From the NCBI GenBank assembly GCA_024364735.1, contig JAGFNQ010000954.1:349016-413015 (forward strand): a stretch of DNA of 64,000 bases, in the 5' to 3' direction. This DNA comes from Boesenbergia rotunda. Its lineage: Eukaryota > Streptophyta > Magnoliopsida > Zingiberales > Zingiberaceae. The translations under genes and the position numbers were made by a program. This document shows, one piece after another, positions 31,117 to 40,199 of this stretch; within the stretch, counting starts at the first letter, position 1; each line of letters begins with the position of its first letter. Under the pieces are notes generated by a model. The model was not told where the DNA came from and made no database searches. It was given only the letters and a program-made list of their open reading frames with translations.

Positions 31117-31901
31117 GGCTACGTTTGGTAGGGGGTAATGTAATCCGGTCTGTAATGTAATAAAGTTTGTAATGTAATCTTGATTACATTGTTATGTTTG
31201 GTAATGAGTTGTATGTATAATCTTTGATAACCATTACAAGTTGGATTCTTTTGTTTGGTGACGGACAATCCATCCTGTAATGTAATAAAGATTGACGACC
31301 GACGACCGTCGCCGGGCGGCCGGTGACCATTGACCGGTCGGCGAACACCGGCAACCGCCGCCGGCCGACGGCGGTCGTCGGCGGAGGTCGGTGGCGGCGG
31401 CCGGCGGTGGTCGCCGGCGGCCGGTAGGCGACGGTGGTCGCAGGCGGCCGTCGGCGGTGGTCGCCGCCGGCCGGCGGCTGACGGCGGTGGTCGCCGGCGA
31501 CCGGCGGTGGTCGCCGGCGGCCGACGTCGATGGTCGCCGACGGCCGGCGGCGGTGGTCGCCGAAGGCCGGCGGCGGTGGTCGTCGGCGGCCGGCGGCGGT
31601 GGTCGCCGGCGGCCGGCGGTGGTGGTCGCCGGCGGTGGTCGCCGGCGGTCGGCCGGCGGCGACCAACGACTGTCACCGCCCGACCGACGATTGTCGCCGC
31701 CCGACCGACGACTTTACAAGCTGTAATGTAATCCAGATTACGGAGGTTTTGGTTTGTAATCCAGATTACAAATCATCAACCTCTTTTGTAATCGAGATTA
31801 CATTACATTACAATCTTAAAGTGATTCCAAACAAAGGAATCCAACTTGTAATGTAATCTCGATTACATTACAGGGTGGATTATACCCTACCAAACGCAGC
31901 C
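31117..31901. mobile_element. PIF/Harbinger-type (Tourist-like) MITE with GC-rich core
   Basis: 785 bp with terminal inverted repeats GGCTACGTTTGGTAGGG (left) and GGCTGCGTTTGGTAGGG (right, on the minus strand), flanked by TTA at 31114-31116 and 31902-31904. The TTA duplication and the termini fit Harbinger/Tourist elements, which are moved by a PIF transposase supplied from elsewhere. The arms consist of GTAATGTAATC words in both orientations. The middle (about 31290-31720) is a GC-rich array. No transposase is encoded. Confidence 0.85.
31290..31720. repeat. GC-rich array (GGCGGTGGTCGCCGGCGGCC units) inside the MITE
   Basis: About 430 bp of tandem, imperfect units GGCGGTGGTCGCCGGCGGCC of 20-30 bp. 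All six frames are rich in Arg, Pro, Gly and Ala and lack stops, which produces long but meaningless ORFs on both strands. Confidence 0.85.
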
Positions 31902-31904
31902 TTA

Positions 31905-32967
31905 ATGTTCAGTTCCTATTGAGGTGCCCTAGTGTTCATGTTGTTAGAAATTTTTGCTCTCAATGAGTATATTTACCCGATCAATGATTAGGGACTGCTC
32001 CAAATGAGATGATTTCAAATTGATTGTCAATATCTTGTGGGCTACTCAATGACTATATTTATCCAATCAATTGACTAGGGACTATTCCAGTTGATAAGAA
32101 AAAGAAAATAGTCGTTGGATATCTTTTTTAATAAGTTTTTAGGGAGCTTTGAGATGGAAATACAATACAAAATCATTCTTAAAATTACTCCTCTAAGTAC
32201 AAGCGTGTATGTTGCTTAACTATCTCAAGACCTTGATTAAAATGGAAATTATGCTTCAATTCAAGCCCTAGTTAATTATTCTCTCTTTACTTAAGCTTTT
32301 CATTCATATGGAATTCAGGAGTGATTGTTCAAGAGTTCCACGCAACTGGACAATATGACTAGACATAATTTAATAACTTAGGTCTCTAGGTTTATTAAAC
32401 TCGCAAAATCAATTCGGGAAGCACCGACCCAACATCATAAATAATTTGAAAACTACTAGCGTATATTAATATACCTTACGCGAGATTTGAACGGAGCCCA
32501 TTTTAATTTTTTACCATAGTAGAAAGCCCCATTAAGGGGCTTGAATATTATATTATTGTTACTTCAAAATAGGATGCATTGTTTATACGTGAATTGTACC
32601 CAAGTACAATACTATTGTATGTTTCATGGTACACATTAATTTCTAATCAGAACATTTAATACTAGATTTGTACCATTTAATCTCAGATTATTACGATCAT
32701 AGGAACCCCAAGTCAAATTGTTATTTTTTTCCTTATTAAAGGGAAAAAACAATATTCGTGTTTTAAATAATATATATTGATCTTAATATTTGTACTGAAT
32801 ATTTATACTTCGATGTCAGGCATTTTGCCTAGATATTACCTCGACACCATCACGATTCACGCGTATTAATATTATATTTATAAACAATCAAACACTGAAG
32901 TTGACAATAATAATTAATAATACATGTTAATTTTGTTTAGGTCTGCATCTATATATAAATTAGTCTC
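31905..32967 (+). promoter_or_regulatory. Upstream region of WRKY gene 2
   Basis: About 1 kb of AT-rich sequence with no ORF of note. A W-box on the minus strand (AGTCAA) lies at 32711-32716 and TTGACA at about 32898. The string TATATATAAATTAG at about 32950 is a possible TATA box, though it lies only about 18 bases before the ATG. Confidence 0.45.
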
Positions 32968-34004
32968 ATGGAGAAGACTCTGCAGGCTTGGGTGTGTGAG
33001 AGGACCAAAGGCATCCATCTCATGGAGAAGACTGCTCTGATGATGAGCTCCGTGATCCGAGAGGTTGAGCACGCGGCTACCCTCACGAGGAAGCTCCAGT
33101 CCTACGTCGAGATGGGCGACTACAGCGACTGGTTGAAGGGGTCAGTGAGGACTCTTTCGGAAGAAGTGATGGAAAACTGCAAATCCACCCTCTCCAAGTT
33201 GAAGCCAGCTGAAGGGAGCACAAAGAGCAAGCGAACTGACCGACTACAGCCTAGAGATCTAAGGAGAAGGTACTGATCGATCGACTGACCACCGGAAAAT
33301 TGCAATAGTTTATTCTCTTTAATTTATTTAATTTCTTAGCTTGTTTCATTGTGCTTCGGCATGCAGCTTCGCGAGAAAAGAAGTCACAAACGCACCTTAT
33401 TACGATGCCCATCGATGGAGAAAATACGGCGAGAAGTTCATCAAAGGATCCGTCTTCAAAAAGTCTGACGAACGATCTTCTGATCTTTTCTGAATTAATT
33501 TACTTTTCCGACGATTGATCTTCTCATGTTTAATTATACTACAGGAACTACTACAGATGCACCTACAGTTTGGATCGGGGGTGCCAAGCAAAGAAGCATG
33601 TACAACAGCAGGACGCATCGCTGTTTCTTGTAGTTTACGAAGGAGAACACACTTGCAATTCTACGTCAGGAACAACTAATGAGCGGAGTCTGATCATGAG
33701 CTCTGCTGGACAGACCTTTAATTTCCAAGCCGAATGTGAACCTGAAAACGAGCCACTCCTGATTCACTCGGGTGAAATGGATAGGACTGTCAGTGAGAAC
33801 GCCATTAATGGAGCTGGTCAAAGGTGTGAAAGCCTACAGGGTTCGTTGGTCATGCTCGAGCTTGGGGATCCCACAATCTTTGACTCAATTTCTGAATCGA
33901 TCACCCACCATTTTGATAATGACGACATTGTCTTGGATAGAGACATCTCATCCCCCTCACAGCTGGTTGAATATATTCTAGATCATGAATATATAACAAT
34001 GTAA
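32968..34004 (+). CDS. WRKY transcription factor, group III, WRKYGEK variant (gene 2)
   Basis: Three exons: 32968-33269, 33367-33462 and 33545-34004, all GT-AG, giving 285 residues. The N-terminus has the typical group III block SVIREVEHAATLTRKLQ and LSEEVMENCKSTLSKL, probably helical, for protein contacts. The DNA-binding domain starts APYYDAHRWRKYGEKFIKG (about residues 107-125) and continues YYRCTYSLDRGC and GEHTC. Here too GEK replaces GQK. The zinc ligands are C-x7-C-x21-H-x-C, two residues shorter than the usual 23. The second intron falls in the same codon phase as in gene 1 although the residues are KK instead of PR. The C-terminus is acidic. The ATG is the first in frame. Gene 2 is intact and, like gene 1, should be a nuclear, W-box-type regulator; the GEK change may shift its DNA preference. 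Confidence 0.92.
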
Positions 34005-34154
34005 GGAGCTAGAATAATTAATATTTGTTGAAATAACTCGTATGCCGAATGTACTCGTCTCCCGATGTTGGATCCTAGTGAATTTTTTGTTAAGATTTTG
34101 AATTTTGGATTGTCGTTATTAGATCACTGATGAGATTCTAATTGAGAACTGGAG

Positions 34155-34159
<5 letters not shown>

Positions 34160-34236
<77 letters not shown>
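34160..34236. repeat. (TA)n microsatellite, about 38 units
   Basis: An uninterrupted TA run of about 77 bases, immediately left of a MITE-like insert. A second TA run of about 20 bases follows that insert at about 34569-34590. Confidence 0.95.
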
Positions 34237-34239
<3 letters not shown>

Positions 34240-34568
34240 GATCTTCTGTGGATCGCTCTTTATAAACCGCATGCGGATCGCTCCTTGCGGACCGCGTATG
34301 TGGCACTGCCTGATCGGTCAACCTGACCGATCAACCGTTACCCAATGCCGACGGGTTCATCACTACCCCGACGGGTTTACCGCTACCCCTAGGGTTCACC
34401 GGACCCCCTAGGGTTATAGTTTTGTTCGGGGGCGGCGGCCTAAGGCCACTGATGGTGTCCGATCGACGATCGGCCACCATCGGCGCAGCACTCTACGTGA
34501 CCGATCAGGCAACTGCCTGATCGATCTGGCGCTGTGGTCCGCACGCGGTCCGCAGCAGATTAGAATTC
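34237..34568. mobile_element. Small GC-rich MITE flanked by TA microsatellites (micron-like)
   Basis: About 330 bp of GC-rich sequence set between two TA runs. The ends are imperfect inverted repeats: left ATCTTCTGTGGATCG (34241), right, read on the minus strand, ATCTGCTGCGGACCG; they differ at three sites only. Inside are CTGATCGGTC/GACCGATCAG inverted motifs and GCGGTCCGC. Rice micron elements are MITEs that sit in (TA)n; this looks like a similar case, though the family is not known to me. Confidence 0.55.
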
Positions 34569-34699
34569 ATATATATATATATATATATATTCACACACAC
34601 CAAAACTTTGAAATAATATTTTGTGGATTCAATACACACCATTTTAATATTCATTCAATTCATCATGGATAGTATTTCGGAAGTGAACGATATGGATAA

Positions 34700-36000
34700 C
34701 AGATCCCGATGGTTACGACCTTGGGTGCTGACAAGTGGTGCCTGAGCCTAGGTGCGTACGAGGTTAACACGAGCGTTGAAGGGACATACCGGAAGGAGTT
34801 CTGGCGGAGCTCTCTCCGACTCTCAAGTCAGAAAGCCCTTCAAAATAGAAAAAAAATCGGAAAGCAAGTTCTGTCCAGAATCTAGAGAATTCAAAGAGCA
34901 TTACCTTGGTGTCTTAGCACGTTATATAGTCGTTGTCCCTCTCCTTTGAGTACTAAAACATTATTGTAACCACCTTTCCTGTTTCCACGTATTACGGGTT
35001 GTAACTGCCTGCCAGCTATTATACGCAAGGGGGGTGTTGGTAACTGCCGCTTCACATATTAAGTTTATAATTATAATTCCAAGTTATTCTCCCTTTTCGT
35101 CATTCATGCTCTGCCAGTACTCCAAAGGTGTTTAGGGACATCAGGAATGAGATCCCAAGTGATAGGCCAACTGAGGCCTAGCACTCGGTTGAGCTCTTAG
35201 ACATTTTCCCAACTGAGATCTCCCACGAGGGGTGAACTTCCCAAGTCGGGCTTGGATGTGTTGTCTGGGCCCGGGCACTCCTCTCCTTCGATGGCCTCAG
35301 ACCCTTCTCTCTCGAGATGAACTCGGGCCCTTCTCTCCCGAGATGGACTCAGTCACTCTTCTCCCGAGTTGGCCGCATGCACTCCTCTCCCGGGGTGGTG
35401 TCGGGTCCTTTTCCCCCGTGATGGTTTCGAACACTTTTCTCCCGAGTTGGCCTCAGACACTCCTCTTCCGAGTTAACCTCGGGTACTCTTCTCCAGAGGT
35501 GGTCTCGGGCACTTCTCTCCCTGCCATTGTAGTCATGCCACGTAGCCTCTACGAGCCACATGTTTGCCTCTGGCTAATATCCCAATCATAAGCCCCCTGT
35601 TAAGTCTCATCGAAGGAAGTTTGCCTAATTGATTGTACTTGTGGCGATTTGAAAGAGAGAAGTGTCAATAAGAAATGACGTCAGTGTTTTTCAACATTAA
35701 CTATTCACGGATCCGAGGAATTGAAGCATTCGCGGTGGGGGCTGTTTGAATTATCTCCAAGAGTTTCGTGAGTTCTGATGCGCTACGATTGATGGTCGTC
35801 AATCACTTATTAAGAGTGCATGAGACATATTAATGGCGGGAGATCACCCTTGTGAATGGACTAGCTCCACATGGCATGATCTCCTCGAAGCGTCCTTTAC
35901 TCGATGTGCTAGGCAAGGCATACTAACCTGTTCTACAGTGAGCCGCAGGTTTCCGAAATCCACGGCTGCTCTTCGCCCATGTGTCCTGCATCCATCCATC
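34700..36000 (-). mobile_element. LTR-like region of element G
   Basis: Contains, on the minus strand, GACTATATAACGTGC (about 34920-34935) as TATA region and a downstream GAACTTGCTTTCCG stretch. The 26-bp array at 35276-35525 lies upstream of that TATA, in U3. I could not fix TG...CA ends. On the plus strand GCTGACAAGTGGTGCC at about 34727-34742 resembles an LTR/primer-binding-site border, but its meaning is unclear. Confidence 0.45.
35276..35525. repeat. 26-bp tandem repeat, 9.6 copies
   Basis: Units start at 35276, 35302, 35328, 35354, 35380, 35406, 35432, 35458, 35484 and 35510, all exactly 26 bp. Consensus is about CACTCTTCTCCCGAGTTGG followed by CCTCGGG. Copies differ from each other by several bases while the period is strictly kept. 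Confidence 0.9.
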
Positions 36001-36020
36001 CTGTGCTATTGCGGTCTTCC

Positions 36021-36027
36021 TATAAAA
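36021..36027 (+). promoter_or_regulatory. TATA box for the antisense ORF of element G
   Basis: CTTCCTATAAAAGGGGG on the plus strand about 270 bp before the antisense coding sequence. It points toward that ORF and away from the element's own pol, which suggests a separate promoter. Confidence 0.5.
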
Positions 36028-36279
36028 GGGGGCAAGGAAATTACCATCTACTCATTTGCACCGTTGACATCCTTTGTTGAATTTTTTTCCAGTGTAAGTT
36101 TTATCAGGCCATCGTCCTTTTCTTCTTTATCCTTGATCGTCCATACCTCTCCTTAGTTTTCTCCCTTAGCCATAGAATCATGTGAAAGAGTGGAAAAGGA
36201 GAAGGAATGAAAGGAAGAGATATAGGAAAGAGCAGAAAAGGGGAAGACTCGGGGAAAGAAAAGGGGCAGGTCTATCAGC

Positions 36280-38870
36280 GGGAATGATATGAGACCATAT
36301 TCTCTAAGGTTAAGCCCGAAGTTTTACGAACCATCTATGAAGCCTACGACATTCTTGAAGATTTTGAAGTCCAGGCACCCAGGATTGACCAATCTTCTGT
36401 AGAGCCTCCTCTAGGGTTCTACACCTTCTTCTTAGGCCAAGTAGAGTTTGGCTTCCACTTTTCGATCCCCCTTTCCTTATGTCTATATCCCAATATTTTG
36501 ACATTCCTCTCCAACAAATGACCCCGAATGTCTTTGCTCAGATGAGTGGGGTGGTCATTATGTTCAAGCTCTTTACGATACCTCTGACTCCTCTCTTCTT
36601 CCATTATTTTTTCCTCCCAAATCTCACGTCCAAAGGAGACTTTAACTTCATGACCTAAGCTGGCCATAAGTTCATAGGCGGCCTTCTGTCGTCGCATAAG
36701 GGATGGAAGGAAAGATTCTTTTTTATCAGACTTTCCGAGCACCCTTTTTCCCAGACCCACTGGCTAGACGAATTATCCCTTATCCCGGAGTTAGGTGACT
36801 TTCAGTATTATCAGGGGTACCAGCAAGCCAAAGGAATACTTATTGGGAAGGAGTTCCATGGCCCCGAGATGGTCCGATATGAAGGGATCTTGTACCGAGC
36901 AAGGATTAACCCCAAGGTTGCCGACCTGGACCGCAACCTCAATAAATCCTTTATCTTTATTAATGCTTGTTTATACTAACTGATGTTTCTTTTGACTTTT
37001 TTGCAGATGCCACCATGCTCGCCCGATCAATGAGAAAATTGCTCAAATGGGAGTTGGCTAAGGAAAAGTCATTAACTCCTCCCCACGTCCCGGGAGACCC
37101 TCCTTCTGAGTCAAATGGAGACTTCGAGAGGACTCTCACTCAGGAGCATATCCCCGTGGAGTCACCAACTACTCGAGAGTCCAGCTCCTCCTTCGCGCTT
37201 GTAGCTGTACAAGATCCATGCCCCATCGGAATTGGTTACTCTTCTTGAAGACCCAGCTCGAGAAGCTAGTTCCCCACTATCTAGCCGAAGACTGCTTTCC
37301 TACAAGCCAAGGAGGCGGAGGAGACTGCATTATCGGACGACACCCAGAGGCAAGAACCAACTCCCACCCCTCCGAAGCATAAACTTCGATCAGGCCGAGC
37401 ATATGTCATTGCCCCTGAATACGATGAAGATATTATTCCCCTGTCTAAATGTCGGAAGGGATTACCCCCGACTACAGAGGGGCCCAAAGATGCCATACAG
37501 CCTGAAGAAGTTCACCAAGACTTGACTCTTAATGCTGAGTTATCAAAGGAGTCCGAGCAACCAACCGAGCAGTTGGAAAGCCAACTCATCCTTCTTTTCA
37601 CAATTGCTGCTAATCCCAAGGGAAAGACTATTCGGTTCGAAGAACATAGGTCAACGAGTGGCCGCCTTCGAAAAAAGGTGCAAGCAGCTAAAAAGGCGGC
37701 TAGGATTGGACAACAATGCCTGTAGATCAAGGAACCAACTCAGGGGCTTCATCCCAACGAAGAGATCTCCTTGAGCTTAGGTGACAGACTTTTCAGACCA
37801 TCTGTTGTACCCATCGAGACTATCTGTCGGGTGGACCCCCTCCCACCTGCCCTCTGTAGCTACCTTGGACATTCCTTCTCCCAGAAGTTGGGAGGTAATG
37901 AAGAAATGCAATGAGGAGTATATTATCTCTCTTAAAGAGGTGGTCTCGACTGAGGTGAGTGCCCAGCTATACGAGTCCCTTCTGAAGGTACAATTCTACA
38001 CATTTTTCTTTATTACACTTATACTGTGAGATCTTTCTACTCCCCGCACTAGGCCACGCCCAAGTGCTTGACCCTTGGGCACCGAATACCTCCAGATCGT
38101 GAGATAGCATCCTTGAAGCAAAAAGTGGTCGAGCTCGAGGTTCGATGGGTTCAACAGGAGGGCCAAATGCAGGCCGACGTCACAAAAGACCTGTGAGCCA
38201 AGCTTGAACATGCCATGGACAACTCCAAAGTGTTGGAGTCGACTCTGAATAGCATCGAATACAGGGAATGTCTTCTGGTGGAGAGGGCCAAATCCCTCTC
38301 AATCAAGTGCACTCAACTTTCTTTGATAAGGATCAACTAAGGACCTGGGAGACCCAACTGCTAGAGGATATTCGCCTCCTTATATCCTCAAAGGAGGAGT
38401 TGAGCGGCCAAGTCAAGGAGTAAAAGGAAAAGCTCGCTAAACATGAGGCGGATCTGTAGATTATCACCGATTATATAATTGATCAGCAAGAGACCATCAT
38501 CCAAGCTGAGTCCCGACTGGAAATAGCCCAGGAACAACACGATGAAGCTCTCCCTTCTTGAGACCAAATAGTGGCCAAGACGGAGAAGATGAAGACCAAT
38601 CGGGATCGGGCCCTCAAGGAGCTAGAAAGCTACAAATCAAGAGAGGAAGCTCGTCAATCCGAAATAGAAACAACCTTCAAGGCTAAGTTACTCCAGTCTG
38701 AGGAGTTCAACGACATCATGGCAGGCTAGGTCTTAAAGTAGCCAAAGCAAGGCTTCAATGGCGTTGTCTAGCAAATTAAACAAGCCAATGTACTGAAGCC
38801 AGACGTCGATATGAAGTTTCTCAACATGGGCTAGGCTTGGGAGGAGTTGTCTGCTGAGGAGAAAGAGCTA
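36280..38870 (+). pseudogene. Antisense ORF of the Tat-type element (putative gypsy-type transposon protein), decayed
   Basis: Opposite to pol, the plus strand reads VKPEVLRTIYEAYDIL, FYTFFLGQVEFGFHFSIP and, after a frame change near 36478, SQYFDIPLQQMTPNVFAQMS, then HKFIGGLLSSHKGWKERFFF and LIPELGDFQYY. KGWKxRFFF is characteristic of a protein found beside plant gypsy elements (the family catalogued as putative gypsy-type transposon, Transposase_28). At about 36975-37010 a pyrimidine-rich stretch ending TTTTTTGCAG looks like a splice acceptor. The second part (37011-38870) encodes basic, then coiled-coil segments (ASLKQKVVELEVRW, KMKTNRDRALKELESYK), with stops. The function of this protein family is unknown; this copy cannot be translated in full. 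Confidence 0.7.
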
Positions 38871-38879
38871 TGATTCAAT

Positions 38880-39269
38880 CTCATATTTGTTGTTTTACCG
38901 AGTCAAAAAATGCTCTTGAATTCTTATTGTCGATTACTTTAGCACTCGTTTTGCTCTTCTACAAAGTATTTGTCTTTCTGATTGTAACTTACATGTGTTC
39001 TCTATCTTGGTTCTCTAAGAAATATGGTCTCATATAAGGTCTTAGCTTCTTTAAAATCCTATCACTAATTTCCTAGACCTGTGTCAGGCAAACTATAATC
39101 TCGACTCCCTCTCGAGAAAGTAACAATAGCGACTCTACGTCGGGTAACTTGTCTCCATGTAAGGAAAGTTGAGTCCAAAGAGGGCAATAAATGAGGTCTA
39201 GATCCCAAACTAGGGAAATTGAGTCTCAGACGGGACAATATGTAATCAACCGATGTAAAACTAGTTAAG
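38880..39269. other. Spacer between antisense ORF and tandem array
   Basis: About 390 bp with no ORF. It should hold the 3' end of the antisense transcript. No further signal is supported. Confidence 0.4.
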
Positions 39270-40160
39270 TATAGTCGCGACCAGGTTTACACATCTTGAG
39301 CACACTCGGCACCCCAAGTTGGTAGGAACTTCGCTGCTCCTGGCCAGGCATCCTTAGTACCGCAGCCAGGTCCACACAGCTTGGGCATCCTCGGCATCGC
39401 AAGCTGATAGGAACATCGGCTTCTCCTGGCTAGGCATCCTTAGCACCGCAGCTAGGTTTACACAGCTTGGGCATCCTCAGTATCATAAGCTGGTAGGAAC
39501 TTCGACTGCTCCCGATCGGGCATCTTCAGCACTACGGCCAGGTCTACACAGCTTGGGCATCCTTGGTACTACAATCAACACCGCGGCCAGGTCGACACAG
39601 CTTCAGCATCTTCGACACCACAAACTGGTAGGAACTTCGGCTGCTCCCGGTCGAACATCCTCAGCACCGCATCCAGGTCTACACAGCTTGGGCATCCTCG
39701 GCACCACAAGTTGGTAGGAATTTCAGCTGCTCCGGGCTGGCCATCCTCAACATCGCGGCCAAGTCTACACAGCTTGGGCATCCTCGGCACCACAAGCTGG
39801 TAGGAACTTTGGCTGCTCCTGGCTGAACATTCTCTGCACCGCGACCAAGTCTACACAGCTTGGGCATACTTGGCTTCACAAGTTGGTAGATACTTCGGCT
39901 GCTCTCAGCCAGAAATCCTTAGCACTGCGGTCAGGTCCACACAGCTTAGGCATCCTCGGTGCCATAAGCTGGTAGGAACTTCAGCTGCTCCCGGCCGGGC
40001 ATCCACGACACCGTAGCCAGGTATACACAACTTGAGCATCCTCGACATCACAAGCTGGTAGAAACTTTGGCTGCTCCCTGCCGGGCATCCTCAGCACCGC
40101 GGCTAGGTCTACACAGCTTGGGAATTCTAGGCACCACAAGCTATTAGGAACTTTGTTGCA
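39270..40160. repeat. 86-bp tandem array, about 10 copies, in the 3' region of element G
   Basis: The landmark ACACAGC (in CTACACAGCTTGGGCATCC) occurs at 39289 (variant), 39374, 39460, 39546, 39595, 39681, 39767, 39853, 39939, 40025 (variant) and 40111. All steps are 86 bp (the first 85), except one of 49 (a shortened unit at 39546-39594). Units contain TCGGCACCACAAGCTGGTAG and GGCTGCTCCCGGCCGGGCAT-type words. Tat-lineage elements are known to carry such tandem repeats between pol and 3' LTR and can seed satellite DNA. ORFs here follow the repeat and are not genes. Confidence 0.92.
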
Positions 40161-40199
40161 ACATGACTCGATAGGCACACTCCTATGCACACGAACTCT

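Noticed and set aside
31119..31856. Long Arg/Pro-rich ORFs on both strands (up to 185 codons)
   Set aside because: They lie inside the GC-rich array of a MITE; all frames look alike and no start or codon pattern supports a gene.
34727..34742. Possible plus-strand gypsy LTR end with primer binding site (GCTGACAAGTGGTGCC)
   Set aside because: No gag follows on the plus strand and the upstream LTR start is not visible. The signal could belong to the border of element G instead.
36419..36760. Minus-strand ORF of 113 codons
   Set aside because: It is the shadow of the decayed antisense gene of element G, whose plus-strand motifs (KGWKERFFF and others) are recognisable.
39575..40190. Repeated ORFs reading LCRLG...CGVEDA
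   Set aside because: They follow the 86-bp tandem repeat. A period of 86 is not divisible by three, so frames change between units; no repeat protein is encoded.
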